Assembly: GCA_045655865.1 (NCBI GenBank)
Contig: JAZOQB010000011.1
Span: forward strand, 1-64,000
DNA from: RGIG5579 sp045655865
GTDB lineage: Bacteria > Bacillota > Clostridia > Oscillospirales > SIG627
Reading direction: 5' to 3'
DNA: 64,000 nt
In this document: positions 52,964 to 62,016 of the stretch, piece after piece
Numbering within the stretch: the stretch's first letter is position 1
Layout of the letters: each line of letters starts with the position of its first letter
Program-made: the position numbers and the translations under genes
The notes under the pieces: generated by a model
What the model saw: the letters and a program-made list of their open reading frames with translations, nothing else
Told to the model about the DNA's origin: nothing
Database searches by the model: none

Positions 52964-53971
52964 TTACAATAAGGTCACGCCGGCCTTGCGGCATATATTT
53001 TCCGTTTCTTCATCCCAAAGGGAGACCTGGACCTCTCCGATGTGGCACTTTTCCAAAAGAAGAAGACTCATGCGGCTCTGTCCGATGCCACCGCCCATGG
53101 TCAAGGGGAGAGTTCCATCCAAAAGAAGTTTGTGGAAACAAAGCTTGGCACGCTGGGAACAGCCGGCAATTTCCAGTTGTCGGAGAAGAGATTCCGGGGA
53201 GACGCGAATCCCCATAGAGGAGATCTCAAAGGCTTGAGAGAGGGTCTCGTTCCAGAAAAGAAGATCTCCGTTCAGATCCCAATCGTCGTAGTCCGGAGCT
53301 CTGCCGTCGTGGGGCTTGCCGGATCGCAAGGGGGACCCGATCTGCATGAGAAATACGGTCTTGTGCTCTTTGGTAATGGCCGTCTCCCGCTCCTTTGGAG
53401 TCAGATGGGGATAACGGTCCTCCAGTTCCTGTGTGGTAATAAAGGTGACCTTGGGATCCAAGGTGGTTTTCAGGGCAGGAAATTGGGATTTTAAGTAGGT
53501 CTGGGTATCACAGATGGCTCGGACGATGGCCCGGACGGTGTCTTTCAGATAATCCAGCGTTCTCTCTTCTTGACAGATCACCTTTTCCCAGTCCCACTGG
53601 TCCACGTAAACGGAGTGGATGTTGTCCATCTCCTCATCCCGGCGGATGGCGTTCATATCGGTGTAAAGACCTTCTCCCAAGGGAAAGTGATATTTATGAA
53701 GCGCCATGCGCTTCCATTTGGCAAGAGAATGGACCACCACCGCATCCTTACCGGTTTCCTTCAGATCAAAGCGGACCGGCCGCTCTACGCCGTTCAGATC
53801 GTCGTTAAGGCCCGTATCGGGATCCACAAACAAAGGCGCGGAAACCCGCTTTAAATTCAATGCATGACACAGATTTTCTTCAAAGATCCGCTTAAGATAG
53901 CCGATGGCGGCCTGGGTCTCATACTCTCCCAAACGGGAGGTATAACCCTTTGGTATCACGGTTTTTGACAT
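52964..53971 (-). CDS. asnA: Aspartate--ammonia ligase
   Basis: A 335-residue AsnA-type asparagine synthetase using ammonia and ATP, related to class II tRNA synthetases. Motifs VERPVRFD, HSLAKWKRMAL, YTDMNAIRRDE, VYVDQWDWE and TMGGGIGQSR fit the family; length is standard. Two ATGs are near; the one at 53971 is seven nt after GGAGG, whereas the one at 53977 touches it. Confidence 0.96.
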   Translation of the reverse strand: MSKTVIPKGYTSRLGEYETQAAIGYLKRIFEENLCHALNLKRVSAPLFVDPDTGLNDDLNGVERPVRFDLKETGKDAVVVHSLAKWKRMALHKYHFPLGEGLYTDMNAIRRDEEMDNIHSVYVDQWDWEKVICQEERTLDYLKDTVRAIVRAICDTQTYLKSQFPALKTTLDPKVTFITTQELEDRYPHLTPKERETAITKEHKTVFLMQIGSPLRSGKPHDGRAPDYDDWDLNGDLLFWNETLSQAFEISSMGIRVSPESLLRQLEIAGCSQRAKLCFHKLLLDGTLPLTMGGGIGQSRMSLLLLEKCHIGEVQVSLWDEETENICRKAGVTLL

Positions 53972-54032
53972 GCACATCCTCCAAAATTAAGATTGAAAAG
54001 GCTGGGGGAAAAATTTCACGCACACGCCTTGA

Positions 54033-54521
54033 TTAATAACCCACCTCGCCCAGGGAATCGTCGTTTTCTACCCAGTCGGAAACGGGAATGACCCGGTAGG
54101 ACTCTCGGCTGTCCCGGATCACCACTTTTTCAATGCCGGCGTTGATCACCATGCGTTTGCACATCTGGCAGCACGAGGAATTCTCCACGTACTCGCCGGT
54201 TTTTACATCCACCCCACACAAAAACATGGTAGAGCCGATCATCTGCTCCCGGGAGGCGTTGATGATGGCGTTTTGCTCTGCGTGAACGCTGCGGCACAGC
54301 TCGTAACGCTGTCCCCGGGGAATGTTCATCTCTTCCCTCAGACAGATATTTCGGTCACAGCAATTGGCCCGGCCCCGGGGCGCACCCACGTAGCCGGTGG
54401 AGACGATCACATCGTTTTTCACAATAATCGCGCCGTACCGTTTGCGCAGGCAAGTCCCCCGCTGAGATACGGTTTCCGCAATATCCAGGTAGTAGTTTTC
54501 CTTGGAATTTCGCTTTTCCAT
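54033..54521 (-). CDS. dCMP/cytidine deaminase family protein
   Basis: A 162-residue zinc deaminase, most like dCMP deaminase (ComEB). The zinc motif HAEQNAI supplies His and the catalytic Glu. The second motif, usually PCxxC, reads CCQMC (Pro to Cys) within NSSCCQMCKRMVINAGI; both zinc Cys remain. It also has the N-terminal CLRKRYGAIIV block of this family. The start at 54521 follows GAGGAG; an ATG at 54545 is less likely. Confidence 0.88.
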   Translation of the reverse strand: MEKRNSKENYYLDIAETVSQRGTCLRKRYGAIIVKNDVIVSTGYVGAPRGRANCCDRNICLREEMNIPRGQRYELCRSVHAEQNAIINASREQMIGSTMFLCGVDVKTGEYVENSSCCQMCKRMVINAGIEKVVIRDSRESYRVIPVSDWVENDDSLGEVGY

Positions 54522-54701
54522 CACGCCGCTCCTCTCCGAAAACAAAATACTCTATTATGAAATTGTAGCAAAAGGCCGGGGGATTGTCTAGAGGTTTTTG
54601 AAATTTTCTCAAAAACGCAGAAAACAAAAGGATTCTGTCAAAAGAGAAAAACGGACGCTTCCCGGAAAAATGAGTCTTTTTTCTTCTCAAAAGACAAACG
54701 A

Positions 54702-54732
54702 AAAAGGTCGGGGCAAAACGCCTCGACCTTTT
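54702..54732. terminator. Terminator after hom
   Basis: Inverted repeat 54702-54713 with 54720-54732, allowing one bulge, with T/A runs on both sides. Confidence 0.75.
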
Positions 54733-54747
54733 GATAAAAAATTCGCT

Positions 54748-55905
54748 TCACTTCCACAAAAAGCCTGCAAAGAAGATCTCGTGACCGTTCTCTTTTGCCC
54801 GGCGGGCAAAGTCGTGCATATCCCGCACGCTTACCTCTTGTGTTTCCCAGCCCTCTTCCCAGGGAGTTTTCTTCAGATTGGCAAAGAAGGGATCCTGGGT
54901 AAAGGTGGTGCGCAGATAATAGCGGTGGCACTCTTTTTCATTGGATACCTCAGCCGGGGTCATGGTATCGTTATAGGGATCAGAAAGCCCCAGAGCCACG
55001 TCCAGACAGTCCTGAGCTACGGCGTAGCCGGTGGGATAGCGACCGGCACCGGCGCCGATAAAGTGGGTCTTTCCGATGTACTCGCCTTCAAAGGCGATGA
55101 TGTTATCACAGCCGTGGATATTCCCCTCGGGGGTAAACAGGGGCACCAGAGTGGGCTCTACAAAGGCCGCCACCTCACCGTCACCGCCCACGCGGCAAGC
55201 TTTGCCGATGAGCTTTAGGGAAAAGCCGTGTTTCCGGGCTTGTATGATATCACGCTTTTTTACGTCGCGGATGCCAAAGGCGTCCACCTGTTCATCGTCC
55301 AGAGCCACCCCAAAGGCGATGTTGGCAGAAAGGGTGGTTTTGTGACGGGTATCCAAACCGTCGATATCCGAAGAAGGATCTGCCTCCGCAAATCCCAGGC
55401 GCTGAGCCTCGGAAAGGGCCTTGTCAAATTCCTCCTGGGAGGAATCCATGGCGTCTAAAATGTAATTGGTGGTGCCGTTCATGATCCCGTAAACCCTATC
55501 CAGCCGGGTTCCGCGCTGGGCTCTTTTCAGATTGATCAGCCAGGGGATTCCGCCGCCTGCCGCCGCGGAAAAGCGCAAAGAGACGCCGTTTTCTTTGGCA
55601 AGGGAGACCAGTTCCCCATAGTGCAGGCTCAAAAGAAGCTTATTGGCCGAGACCACGTTCTTTTTGGCACGAAGACTTGCGGTGATAAATTCATACGCCG
55701 GATGCAGACCCCCGATGAGCTCCACCACGGTTTCCACTTCCGGATCCTGCAGGATCTGATCCAGGCTCTCGGCACGTCTTGCGCCTTCAAGCTCCGGCAG
55801 CTCCCTTTTATCCAAAACGTATTTTACTTCCACTCCGCTCAGACCTTGGAGAATGTGATAGGCGCCTTCTCCAACCGTTCCGAAGCCAATGAGACCGATT
55901 TTCAT
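54748..55905 (-). CDS. hom: Homoserine dehydrogenase
   Basis: A 385-residue enzyme reducing aspartate semialdehyde to homoserine. The NAD(P) fold GFGTVGEGAY at the start, the substrate region GTTNYIL and the catalytic Lys region (EADPSSDIDGLDTRHKTTL, read in parts) are present. It lacks the C-terminal ACT domain of longer forms, although the last 90 residues still form a small ACT-like tail only in part. GGAGGG lies before the ATG. It is divergent from thrC. Confidence 0.93.
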   Translation of the reverse strand: MKIGLIGFGTVGEGAYHILQGLSGVEVKYVLDKRELPELEGARRAESLDQILQDPEVETVVELIGGLHPAYEFITASLRAKKNVVSANKLLLSLHYGELVSLAKENGVSLRFSAAAGGGIPWLINLKRAQRGTRLDRVYGIMNGTTNYILDAMDSSQEEFDKALSEAQRLGFAEADPSSDIDGLDTRHKTTLSANIAFGVALDDEQVDAFGIRDVKKRDIIQARKHGFSLKLIGKACRVGGDGEVAAFVEPTLVPLFTPEGNIHGCDNIIAFEGEYIGKTHFIGAGAGRYPTGYAVAQDCLDVALGLSDPYNDTMTPAEVSNEKECHRYYLRTTFTQDPFFANLKKTPWEEGWETQEVSVRDMHDFARRAKENGHEIFFAGFLWK

Positions 55906-56082
55906 GTTAAACCCTCCAAAAGGTGTTCTTTGACTAAAACACCAGTAATTTTGATACGAAAACGGAGAAAAAATCCATTTTTACAAAAAGTGCTTGAAAT
56001 TTCGGGAAAAATAGTATATTGTTATTGGTAACATAAAATGATGAAAATGTCAAGAAAAAATCCAAATTAAAGAGGAACGATC

Positions 56083-57564
56083 ATGGTTTACCGCAGTACC
56101 CGCTCAAGCGTTTTTGCCACCCCTGCTCAGGCGATTTTGGCTGGCATTGCCCCCGACGGAGGGCTGTATGTTCCCGAGACGCTCTCGTTTCTGGGCTTTG
56201 ACTGGAAAGAGACGGCTATGCGTGATTTTTACGGCATCGGGGAGGACGTGCTCTACGCCTTCTTTCCCGAGTTTGAAAGAGAAGAGATCCGGGATCTTGT
56301 CCGGGCGGCCTATACCGGAAAATTTGACGCGCCGGATCTGACGCCCCTGGTTCCCGTAGGGGAAAATTATGTTCTGGAGCTGTTCCGCGGGCCCACCTGT
56401 GCGTTTAAGGACGTGGCCCTGTCTATGCTCCCCCATCTTTTGGTCAAAAGCCGGGAAAAATGCGGTGTGACCGATCAGATCGTCATTCTTACCGCCACCA
56501 GCGGCGATACGGGCAAGGCGGCCCTTCAAGGATTTCAGGACGTTGAGGGCACCAAAATTTTGGTGTTCTATCCCGACGGCGGCGTCAGTGCCGTTCAGCG
56601 TGCGCAAATGGTCACTCAGCGAGGAGAAAACACCTACGTTTCCGCCATTCGCGGTAATTTTGACGACGCCCAGACCGGCGTGAAGAACCTGTTTTCCCAG
56701 TTTTCCCGGGAGGGAACTTTGGAGGGAAGCGGCGTTCGGCTCTCCAGCGCCAATTCCATCAATATCGGCAGACTTGCACCCCAGATCATCTATTATTTCA
56801 AGGCCTACGGGGATCTGGTAAAACAGGGTCGCATCGCGCTGGGTGACAAGGTGGATTTTGTAGTCCCAACCGGCAATTTCGGAAACATTCTTGCGGGGTA
56901 CCTGGCAGAGAAAATGGGTCTTCCCGTAGGAAAACTGGTCTGCGCCTCCAACGCCAATAACATTCTCACCGACTTTTTGCGCACCGGTGTGTATGATAAG
57001 CGCCGGCCCTTTTTGCGCACCGCTTCCCCTTCTATGGATATTCTGGTATCCAGCAATCTGGAGAGACTTTTATACTTTGAATCCGGAAGCGACAAGGAAG
57101 TGGCAAGCTGGATGGAGAGCTTGAAAAAGGACGGTGTCTATACCGTTCCCAAGGCATTGATGGACAAGATCCGCAAGACCTTCTGCGGATATTTTTGCGA
57201 CGACAAAGAGGCCCTTCGGGTTCTGGGAGAGGTTTATAAGGAGACGGGCTATCTTTTAGATCCCCATACCGCCACCGCTTACGGAGCGGCAATGGCGTAC
57301 CGGAAAGAGGAGAATCCGGAAAATCCCCTTGTGATCCTGTCCACCGCTTCTCCCTTTAAATTTGCCGCGCCCGTGCTCGAGGCGCTGGGAGAAGATGCCC
57401 GGGGCGATGAATTCCGGCTGCTGTCCTATCTTAGCGAAAAGACCGGACTTGCCATTCCCCGCTCTCTTGCGGAATTGGAGTCTCTTCCCGTGCGGCACGC
57501 AGAGGTGATCGACAAAGAAGAAATGGCGCAGTTTGTCCTTTCAAAAGTGACAAAAAAAGCTTGA
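56083..57564 (+). CDS. thrC: Threonine synthase
   Basis: A 493-residue PLP enzyme converting O-phosphohomoserine to threonine, the long fungal/E. coli-like class. The PLP Lys is in GPTCAFKDVALS, followed by TATSGDTGKAAL (phosphate binding) and SANSINIGRLAPQ. AGAGGAAC precedes the ATG. hom on the opposite strand and thrC share a 177-nt promoter region. thrB is not in the window. Confidence 0.95.
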   Translation: MVYRSTRSSVFATPAQAILAGIAPDGGLYVPETLSFLGFDWKETAMRDFYGIGEDVLYAFFPEFEREEIRDLVRAAYTGKFDAPDLTPLVPVGENYVLELFRGPTCAFKDVALSMLPHLLVKSREKCGVTDQIVILTATSGDTGKAALQGFQDVEGTKILVFYPDGGVSAVQRAQMVTQRGENTYVSAIRGNFDDAQTGVKNLFSQFSREGTLEGSGVRLSSANSINIGRLAPQIIYYFKAYGDLVKQGRIALGDKVDFVVPTGNFGNILAGYLAEKMGLPVGKLVCASNANNILTDFLRTGVYDKRRPFLRTASPSMDILVSSNLERLLYFESGSDKEVASWMESLKKDGVYTVPKALMDKIRKTFCGYFCDDKEALRVLGEVYKETGYLLDPHTATAYGAAMAYRKEENPENPLVILSTASPFKFAAPVLEALGEDARGDEFRLLSYLSEKTGLAIPRSLAELESLPVRHAEVIDKEEMAQFVLSKVTKKA

Positions 57565-57621
57565 CGAATCGGTATGAATCCATTAAAATAAAGCCAGAAT
57601 AAGAAAGACGGAGGATAGACC

Positions 57622-57936
57622 ATGAGTGAAAGAGATTTGGAAACGAACGGACTGGAACCGGATCGCGTGACCCTGACGGATGAAGAGGGTGTAGAAAGGG
57701 AATTTGATATCATCGGTTCTCTTGAAATGGACGGGAACGAATACTTCGCTCTGGTAGCCGTAGACGGTCAGGAAGACGAGTATATCGTTTTGAAGGTGGT
57801 AGAGGAGAACGGAGAAGAAGTTCTGATCACCATTGACGATGACGATGAGTTTGACCGTGTGGCTGACGCCTTTGACAATGAAATGATGGAAGAGTACGAT
57901 CTTGACGAGGCGGAAGACTCGGAAAACGAAGAGTAA
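57622..57936 (+). CDS. DUF1292 (YrzB-like) protein
   Basis: A 104-residue acidic protein of the DUF1292 family: VTLTDEEGVEREFDIIGSLE, EYFALVAVDG, DEYIVLKVV and DDDEFDRVADAFDN are typical. Function unknown; in other Firmicutes it lies with yrrK/yrzL. ACGGAGG precedes the ATG. It follows thrC by 57 nt. Confidence 0.9.
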   Translation: MSERDLETNGLEPDRVTLTDEEGVEREFDIIGSLEMDGNEYFALVAVDGQEDEYIVLKVVEENGEEVLITIDDDDEFDRVADAFDNEMMEEYDLDEAEDSENEE

Positions 57937-57947
57937 ATCGTAAAAAA

Positions 57948-58105
57948 CAAGATCTTGCCCTGCCCTTCCCGTGATGGAGGCGACAATAAACCTACAAATT
58001 GAAATCGGAGCCCTGTTTCTTGAAGCGGCTGCAGACCTCCGCCTACGGGCGAAGTTGGGAGCACACAAGCCAAAGAGCGGGCACCACCCCTTAGGATTGC
58101 GGGGT
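57948..58105 (+). ncRNA. ssrS: Probable 6S RNA
   Basis: The stretch has no gene but forms a long rod: TGCCC-T-GC near 57954 pairs with GCGGGCA at about 58077-58083, and CCCTTCCCG near 57961 pairs with CGGGCGAAGTTGGG at about 58047-58060. Between them is a wide unpaired bubble including AACCTACAAATTGAAATCGG and an inner hairpin. This rod with a central promoter-like bubble is the 6S fold, which holds the sigma-A RNA polymerase. It ends with a small hairpin and TTTTT (58086-58109). The call rests on fold and recognised segments. Confidence 0.65.
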
Positions 58106-58176
58106 TTTTCATTTCCCTTCACACGGTTGCGGCGGGAAGCAGAATTTACTCGCGCAAAAAGACGTTTTGCAACAAG

Positions 58177-58213
58177 AAAAAGCTGTGTAGAATTTTCTAC
58201 ACAGCTTTTTATT
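58177..58213. terminator. Terminator after ppa
   Basis: A perfect 16-bp inverted repeat (58177-58192 with 58195-58210), T/A-flanked, serving the minus-strand ppa gene and possibly the 6S RNA. Confidence 0.85.
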
Positions 58214-58220
58214 TTTTCTC

Positions 58221-58754
58221 TTATTTGCAAAAGATCTCTACGTAAGAGTCGATGGCATCTTGGATGATCGCTACGGCTTTTTCCCGGTCGCCCACCTCGT
58301 TTACGATGGTCTCTTTGTTCTCCAGCTGCTTATAAACCCGGAAAAAGTGGTTCATCTCTTGCCAGATATGCTCGGGAAGCTGGGAGATGTTGGTATAGTG
58401 GTTGTAGGTGGGGTCCTCAAAATGGATGGCGATGATCTTTTCGTCGTTTCTTCCGTTGTCTACCATGGTGATGACCCCGATGGGATAGCAGCGAACCAGG
58501 GTCATGGGCTCGATTTCCTCGCTGCACAAAAGCAAAACGTCCAGAGGATCCTGGTCGTCGCCGTAGGTGCGGGGGATGAACCCGTAGTTGGCAGGGTAAT
58601 GGGTAGAGGTGTAAAGAATACGGTCCAGCATTAAGTATCCCGTTTCCTTGTCCAGCTCGTACTTTTTCTTGGATCCTTTGGGAATCTCAATGACGGCGAT
58701 AAAATCGGTGGTGGAGATCCGCTTGGGATTCATGTCGTGCCAAATGTTGCTCAT
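58221..58754 (-). CDS. ppa: Inorganic pyrophosphatase (family I)
   Basis: A 177-residue soluble family I pyrophosphatase. The signature YGDDQDPLDVLLL holds the metal-binding Asp residues, and the residues around IEIPKGSKKKYE, YPANYGFIP and EDPTYNHY complete the site. The start has AGGAGG upstream. Family I is cytoplasmic and supplies the pull for biosynthetic reactions. Confidence 0.96.
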   Translation of the reverse strand: MSNIWHDMNPKRISTTDFIAVIEIPKGSKKKYELDKETGYLMLDRILYTSTHYPANYGFIPRTYGDDQDPLDVLLLCSEEIEPMTLVRCYPIGVITMVDNGRNDEKIIAIHFEDPTYNHYTNISQLPEHIWQEMNHFFRVYKQLENKETIVNEVGDREKAVAIIQDAIDSYVEIFCK

Positions 58755-58840
58755 AGTAACCTCCTAAAACACAATGGGCCCGTGCAGTTTTGGGTGCGTT
58801 TTGCCGTGAAAGCTTTGGCGTTTCGCGCCCTTGTTTCTGA

Positions 58841-59308
58841 CTACTTTTTATGATTTTGTTCTTTCAAAAGAAGCTCCAGCTCCTCCATGAAGGTGTTGAT
58901 ATCCTTAAACTGCCGGTAAACGCTGGCAAAGCGGACGTAGGCCACCTCGTCAATATTTTTCAGTCCCTCCATGACCATTTCTCCGATCTGAGCCGAGGGG
59001 ACTTCGTTTTCTCCCATGGAATTCAGACAAGCTTCGATCTGGGACACAAGCTTTTCCATTTCCTCAAAGGGAACGGGGCGCTTTTCGCAGGCACGCACCA
59101 CTCCGTTTAAGAGCTTTGTGCGGTCAAACACCTGGCGTGAGCCGTCCTTTTTGATGACCACAATGGGAATGGCCTCTACCCGCTCGTAGCTGGTAAAGCG
59201 GAACTGGCATTGGAGGCACTCCCGGCGGCGTCGGATGGAATTGCCTTCTTCAATGGGTCTGGAATCCAGAACTTTGCTTTCGGGAAAGCCGCAACTTGGG
59301 CATTTCAT
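58841..59308 (-). CDS. nrdR: Transcriptional repressor NrdR
   Basis: A 155-residue ATP-cone repressor of ribonucleotide reductase genes. The N-terminal zinc ribbon (CPSCG…CLQCQFRFTSYERVE) and the ATP cone (VVIKKDGSRQVFDRTKL) are standard. It ends with a charged tail (LLLKEQNHKK). AAGGAGAAG precedes the ATG. Confidence 0.97.
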   Translation of the reverse strand: MKCPSCGFPESKVLDSRPIEEGNSIRRRRECLQCQFRFTSYERVEAIPIVVIKKDGSRQVFDRTKLLNGVVRACEKRPVPFEEMEKLVSQIEACLNSMGENEVPSAQIGEMVMEGLKNIDEVAYVRFASVYRQFKDINTFMEELELLLKEQNHKK

Positions 59309-59332
59309 ACGATCTTCTCCTTGATTTTTCTG

Positions 59333-60118
59333 TTACTCTACCACAAGCAGTCCGCCGCGGAAGGTTCCGGTGTAGGTGCGACCGGCCATCCCTTCCGAAT
59401 TCCAGGTGTAGGTGCCCTGGCCGTGGAGAAGGTTTTCGTGAAAGGCGCCGGAGTAGGTGTCGCCATTTGCCCAGGTATAGGTGCCCTGGCCCTCTCGCAC
59501 ATCGTTTATGTATGCGCCGGTATAGGTGTCGCCGTTTGCCCAGGTATAAGTGCCGGAGCCGTTTTTCATATCGTCGGTAAAGGTGCCTTCATAGCGGTCT
59601 CCGGAAGCGTATACGAAGGTGCCGGAGCCGTTTTTCATATTGTCCGCAAAATAACCGGTATAGCTGGAACCGTCTGCGAAGGTGTAGACGCCGGAGCCGT
59701 GGCGAAGGCCGTCTTTCATTTCTCCGGAATAGGTATCCCCGGAAATGAAAAGGAAGGTGCCAAAGCCCGAAGGCACGCCGTTTTCAAAGCTTCCCTCGTA
59801 AACGTCCCCGGAGGAAAACTCCATGCGGCCTTGACCGTTGGGGTGAAGATCTACCACAGCGCCGGTGTACCGGTCGCCGTTTTCATAGATCAGAGTCTGG
59901 GTCTGGGCATCGTATTTGGCCTGTGTTCCGTCCGGATAATACGCGGTCCCCTTCAAGGCTACCCCGTCCCGGATGCTGCCCAGGTATTTGACTCCTGAGT
60001 CAAAGGTGGTATAGCGAAGGCCGAAGATCAGTCCGATCAGGATCACGATCCCCACGGCAAAGATCACAGCCAAGGTCAGAATCACCGGCAAGGCGGCTTT
60101 TTTGGATGCTTTGTTCAT
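59333..60118 (-). CDS. Membrane-anchored MORN-repeat protein
   Basis: A 261-residue protein with one transmembrane helix (about 10-35) and then, from about residue 92, seven 23-residue MORN repeats and an incomplete eighth. Each has the form YxGxFxxGxxxGxGxxxxxxGDx. Repeats 5 and 6 (GSGTYTWANGDTYTG and GQGTYTWANGDTYSG) are nearly identical, also at the DNA level, pointing to recent duplication. MORN arrays bind lipids or act as scaffolds, but no function is known here. AAGGAG lies before the ATG. Confidence 0.88.
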   Translation of the reverse strand: MNKASKKAALPVILTLAVIFAVGIVILIGLIFGLRYTTFDSGVKYLGSIRDGVALKGTAYYPDGTQAKYDAQTQTLIYENGDRYTGAVVDLHPNGQGRMEFSSGDVYEGSFENGVPSGFGTFLFISGDTYSGEMKDGLRHGSGVYTFADGSSYTGYFADNMKNGSGTFVYASGDRYEGTFTDDMKNGSGTYTWANGDTYTGAYINDVREGQGTYTWANGDTYSGAFHENLLHGQGTYTWNSEGMAGRTYTGTFRGGLLVVE

Positions 60119-60134
60119 TTTATTCTCCTTGCAT

Positions 60135-60620
60135 TTATGCGGAAAAGCTGTTTAACAGTCCGGGAAGGAAGTAGTATAGCAAAACCAGAGTCAAATACAG
60201 GCCCAGAACTGCCAAAACGATCTGCCACGCTTTTCCGGAGGATGCCTTAAAAAAGTACTCTGCCTTTTTTTGCCGGTCCTGGGGAATGTAATAGCGCAGC
60301 TGCTGTTGGCATGCACCCTTCTCTTTCCGGAGAGCCTCTTCCATCTGGTCCGACGCCTTGGCAATGAGCCTCTCCTGGCTGTCCAGGGCTTTCAGGATGC
60401 GCCTGTTTTCTGTCAGCTCACAGGCCGGAAGGGCCGTTTCCGGGGAATGGCAACCTTTTTCCATCAAAAGCCTGAGCGCCGCACCAAAGGTGGCCCGGCG
60501 ATAAAACAGATAGATCAGGCTTCCCAAGACTGCCAAAAAGGCGCACCAAAGCAGAGTGGAAAGGGTGTCTGTAAAGGGGGGGATGAAAAGAACGGATAAG
60601 GACTCAAGGATTTGTTCCAT
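60135..60620 (-). CDS. Membrane protein of unknown function
   Basis: A 161-residue protein with a hydrophobic helix near the start (about 18-40), a central charged, probably coiled-coil region (about 60-115: ENRRILKALDSQERLIAKASDQMEEALRKEK, read in parts) and a second helix near the C terminus (about 132-155). It resembles no family I can name. GGGAG precedes the ATG at 60620. It is 14 nt after... before the MORN gene and probably co-transcribed with it. Confidence 0.65.
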   Translation of the reverse strand: MEQILESLSVLFIPPFTDTLSTLLWCAFLAVLGSLIYLFYRRATFGAALRLLMEKGCHSPETALPACELTENRRILKALDSQERLIAKASDQMEEALRKEKGACQQQLRYYIPQDRQKKAEYFFKASSGKAWQIVLAVLGLYLTLVLLYYFLPGLLNSFSA

Positions 60621-60707
60621 AGCTTCTCCCTGCGGGCAAAACCCGCCGAATATCATCGAAAAATGGCGAAAATCGGAAAATCGAAAAGACGAATCCCTTC
60701 ACCGGGC

Positions 60708-61996
60708 TCAGCCGATGTACTCTTTTCCGCCCATATAGGGACGAAGAGCCTTGGGGATCTTCACGCGGAATTTTCCGTCTTCCTGAACCAGATTGTTCTC
60801 CAGGAAGGCAATGAGCATGCGGGGGGGAGCTACCACGGTGTTATTGAGGGTGTGAGCGAAGTACTTTCTTCCGTCCTCTCCCTTGACCCGGATCCCCAGG
60901 CGGCGGGCCTGGGCGTCACCCAGGTTAGAGCAGGAGCAGACCTCGAAATATTTTTCCAGACGGGGGCTCCAGGCCTCCACGTCGTAGCTTTTCACCTTCA
61001 GATCCGCCAGATCTCCCGAGCAGCACTCAGGGTGCGCACAGGCACGTCCAGACTGCGGAAAAGCTCTACGGAGTAGCTCCACATCTTATGGAACCAATCC
61101 ATGCTCTCCTCGGGGCGGCAGACCACCACCATTTCCTGCTTTTCAAACTGGTGGATGCGGTAAATGCCTCGTTCCTCGATGCCGTGGGCTCCCTTTTCCT
61201 TGCGGAAGCAGGGGGAGTAGCTGGTCATGGTGAGCGGCAAGTCGGATTCGGGGGTCATGGTGTTGATAAACTTTCCGATCATGGAATGTTCGCTGGTTCC
61301 GATCAGATACAGGTCTTCCCCTTCGATCTTGTACATCATGGCGTCCATTTCTTCAAAGCTCATAACGCCGGTAACCACCTCAGAGCGGATCATGAAGGGG
61401 GGGATAAAATAGGTAAAGCCTTTGTCGATCATAAAGTCCCGGGCGTAGGCGGTAACGGCGCTGTGGAGCCGGGCAATGTCCCCGGAAAGGTAATAAAAGC
61501 CCTCTCCGGCCACTCTTCCTGCCGCTTCCTTGTCGATGCCGTTAAAGTAGGCCATGATCTCCGTGTGATAGGGGATCTCAAAGTCGACTCGGGTCTTCTC
61601 CCCGAAGCACTCCACCTCTACGTTTTCCTCGTCGTTTTTCCCGATGGGAACGCTCTGGTCGATGATGTTGGGGATCTTCATGAGCTTTTCTTTCAGCTCT
61701 GCCGAAAGGCGGCTTTCTGCCTCTTCCAATTCCTTCAGTTCCTGGGCCTGGGCGTTGACCTGGGCCTTGGCCGCTTCCGCTTCCTCCCGGGCTCCTTTTG
61801 CCATGAGAGCGCCGATTTGCTTGGAGATCTTGTTTCGGTTGGCCCGAAGCTCTTCTCCCCGCTTCTGTGCGGCAAGCTTTTCGTCGTAGAGGGCGATGAC
61901 CTGGTCTACCAGAGGCAGTTTTTCCTCTTTGAATTTCTTTTTGATATTTTCTTTCACAAGATCCGGGTTTTCCCGGATGAATTTAATGTCCAGCAT
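60708..61996 (-). pseudogene. serS: Serine--tRNA ligase, interrupted by a frameshift
   Basis: SerRS charges tRNA-Ser. The first part (from ATG 61996, after GAGGA) covers the N-terminal coiled-coil arm and class II motif 2 (FRKEKGAHG…RIHQFEKQE). It runs out of frame after DVPVRTL at about 61028. The rest continues one frame away with ECCSGDLADLKVKSYDVEAW and motif 3 (HTLNNTVVAPPRML) to 60708. One missing base (a C on the plus strand, G in the gene, near 61026-61030) would restore a 429-residue protein. Since serS is normally essential, an assembly error is the most likely cause; no canonical slippery site is seen. Confidence 0.88.
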
Positions 61997-62016
61997 GATA
62001 TCTTCCTCTTTCGTTG

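Noticed and set aside
57971..58267. A plus-strand open frame of 98 residues after DUF1292
   Set aside because: It runs through the probable 6S RNA and a terminator and into the end of ppa on the other strand.
59333..60118. MORN repeats at DNA level as a CRISPR-like array
   Set aside because: The 69-bp periodicity is codon-based and explained by the protein repeats; there are no unique spacers.
61020..61040. Programmed ribosomal frameshifting in serS
   Set aside because: No slippery heptamer or stimulating pseudoknot is visible, and no such case is known to me for serS.
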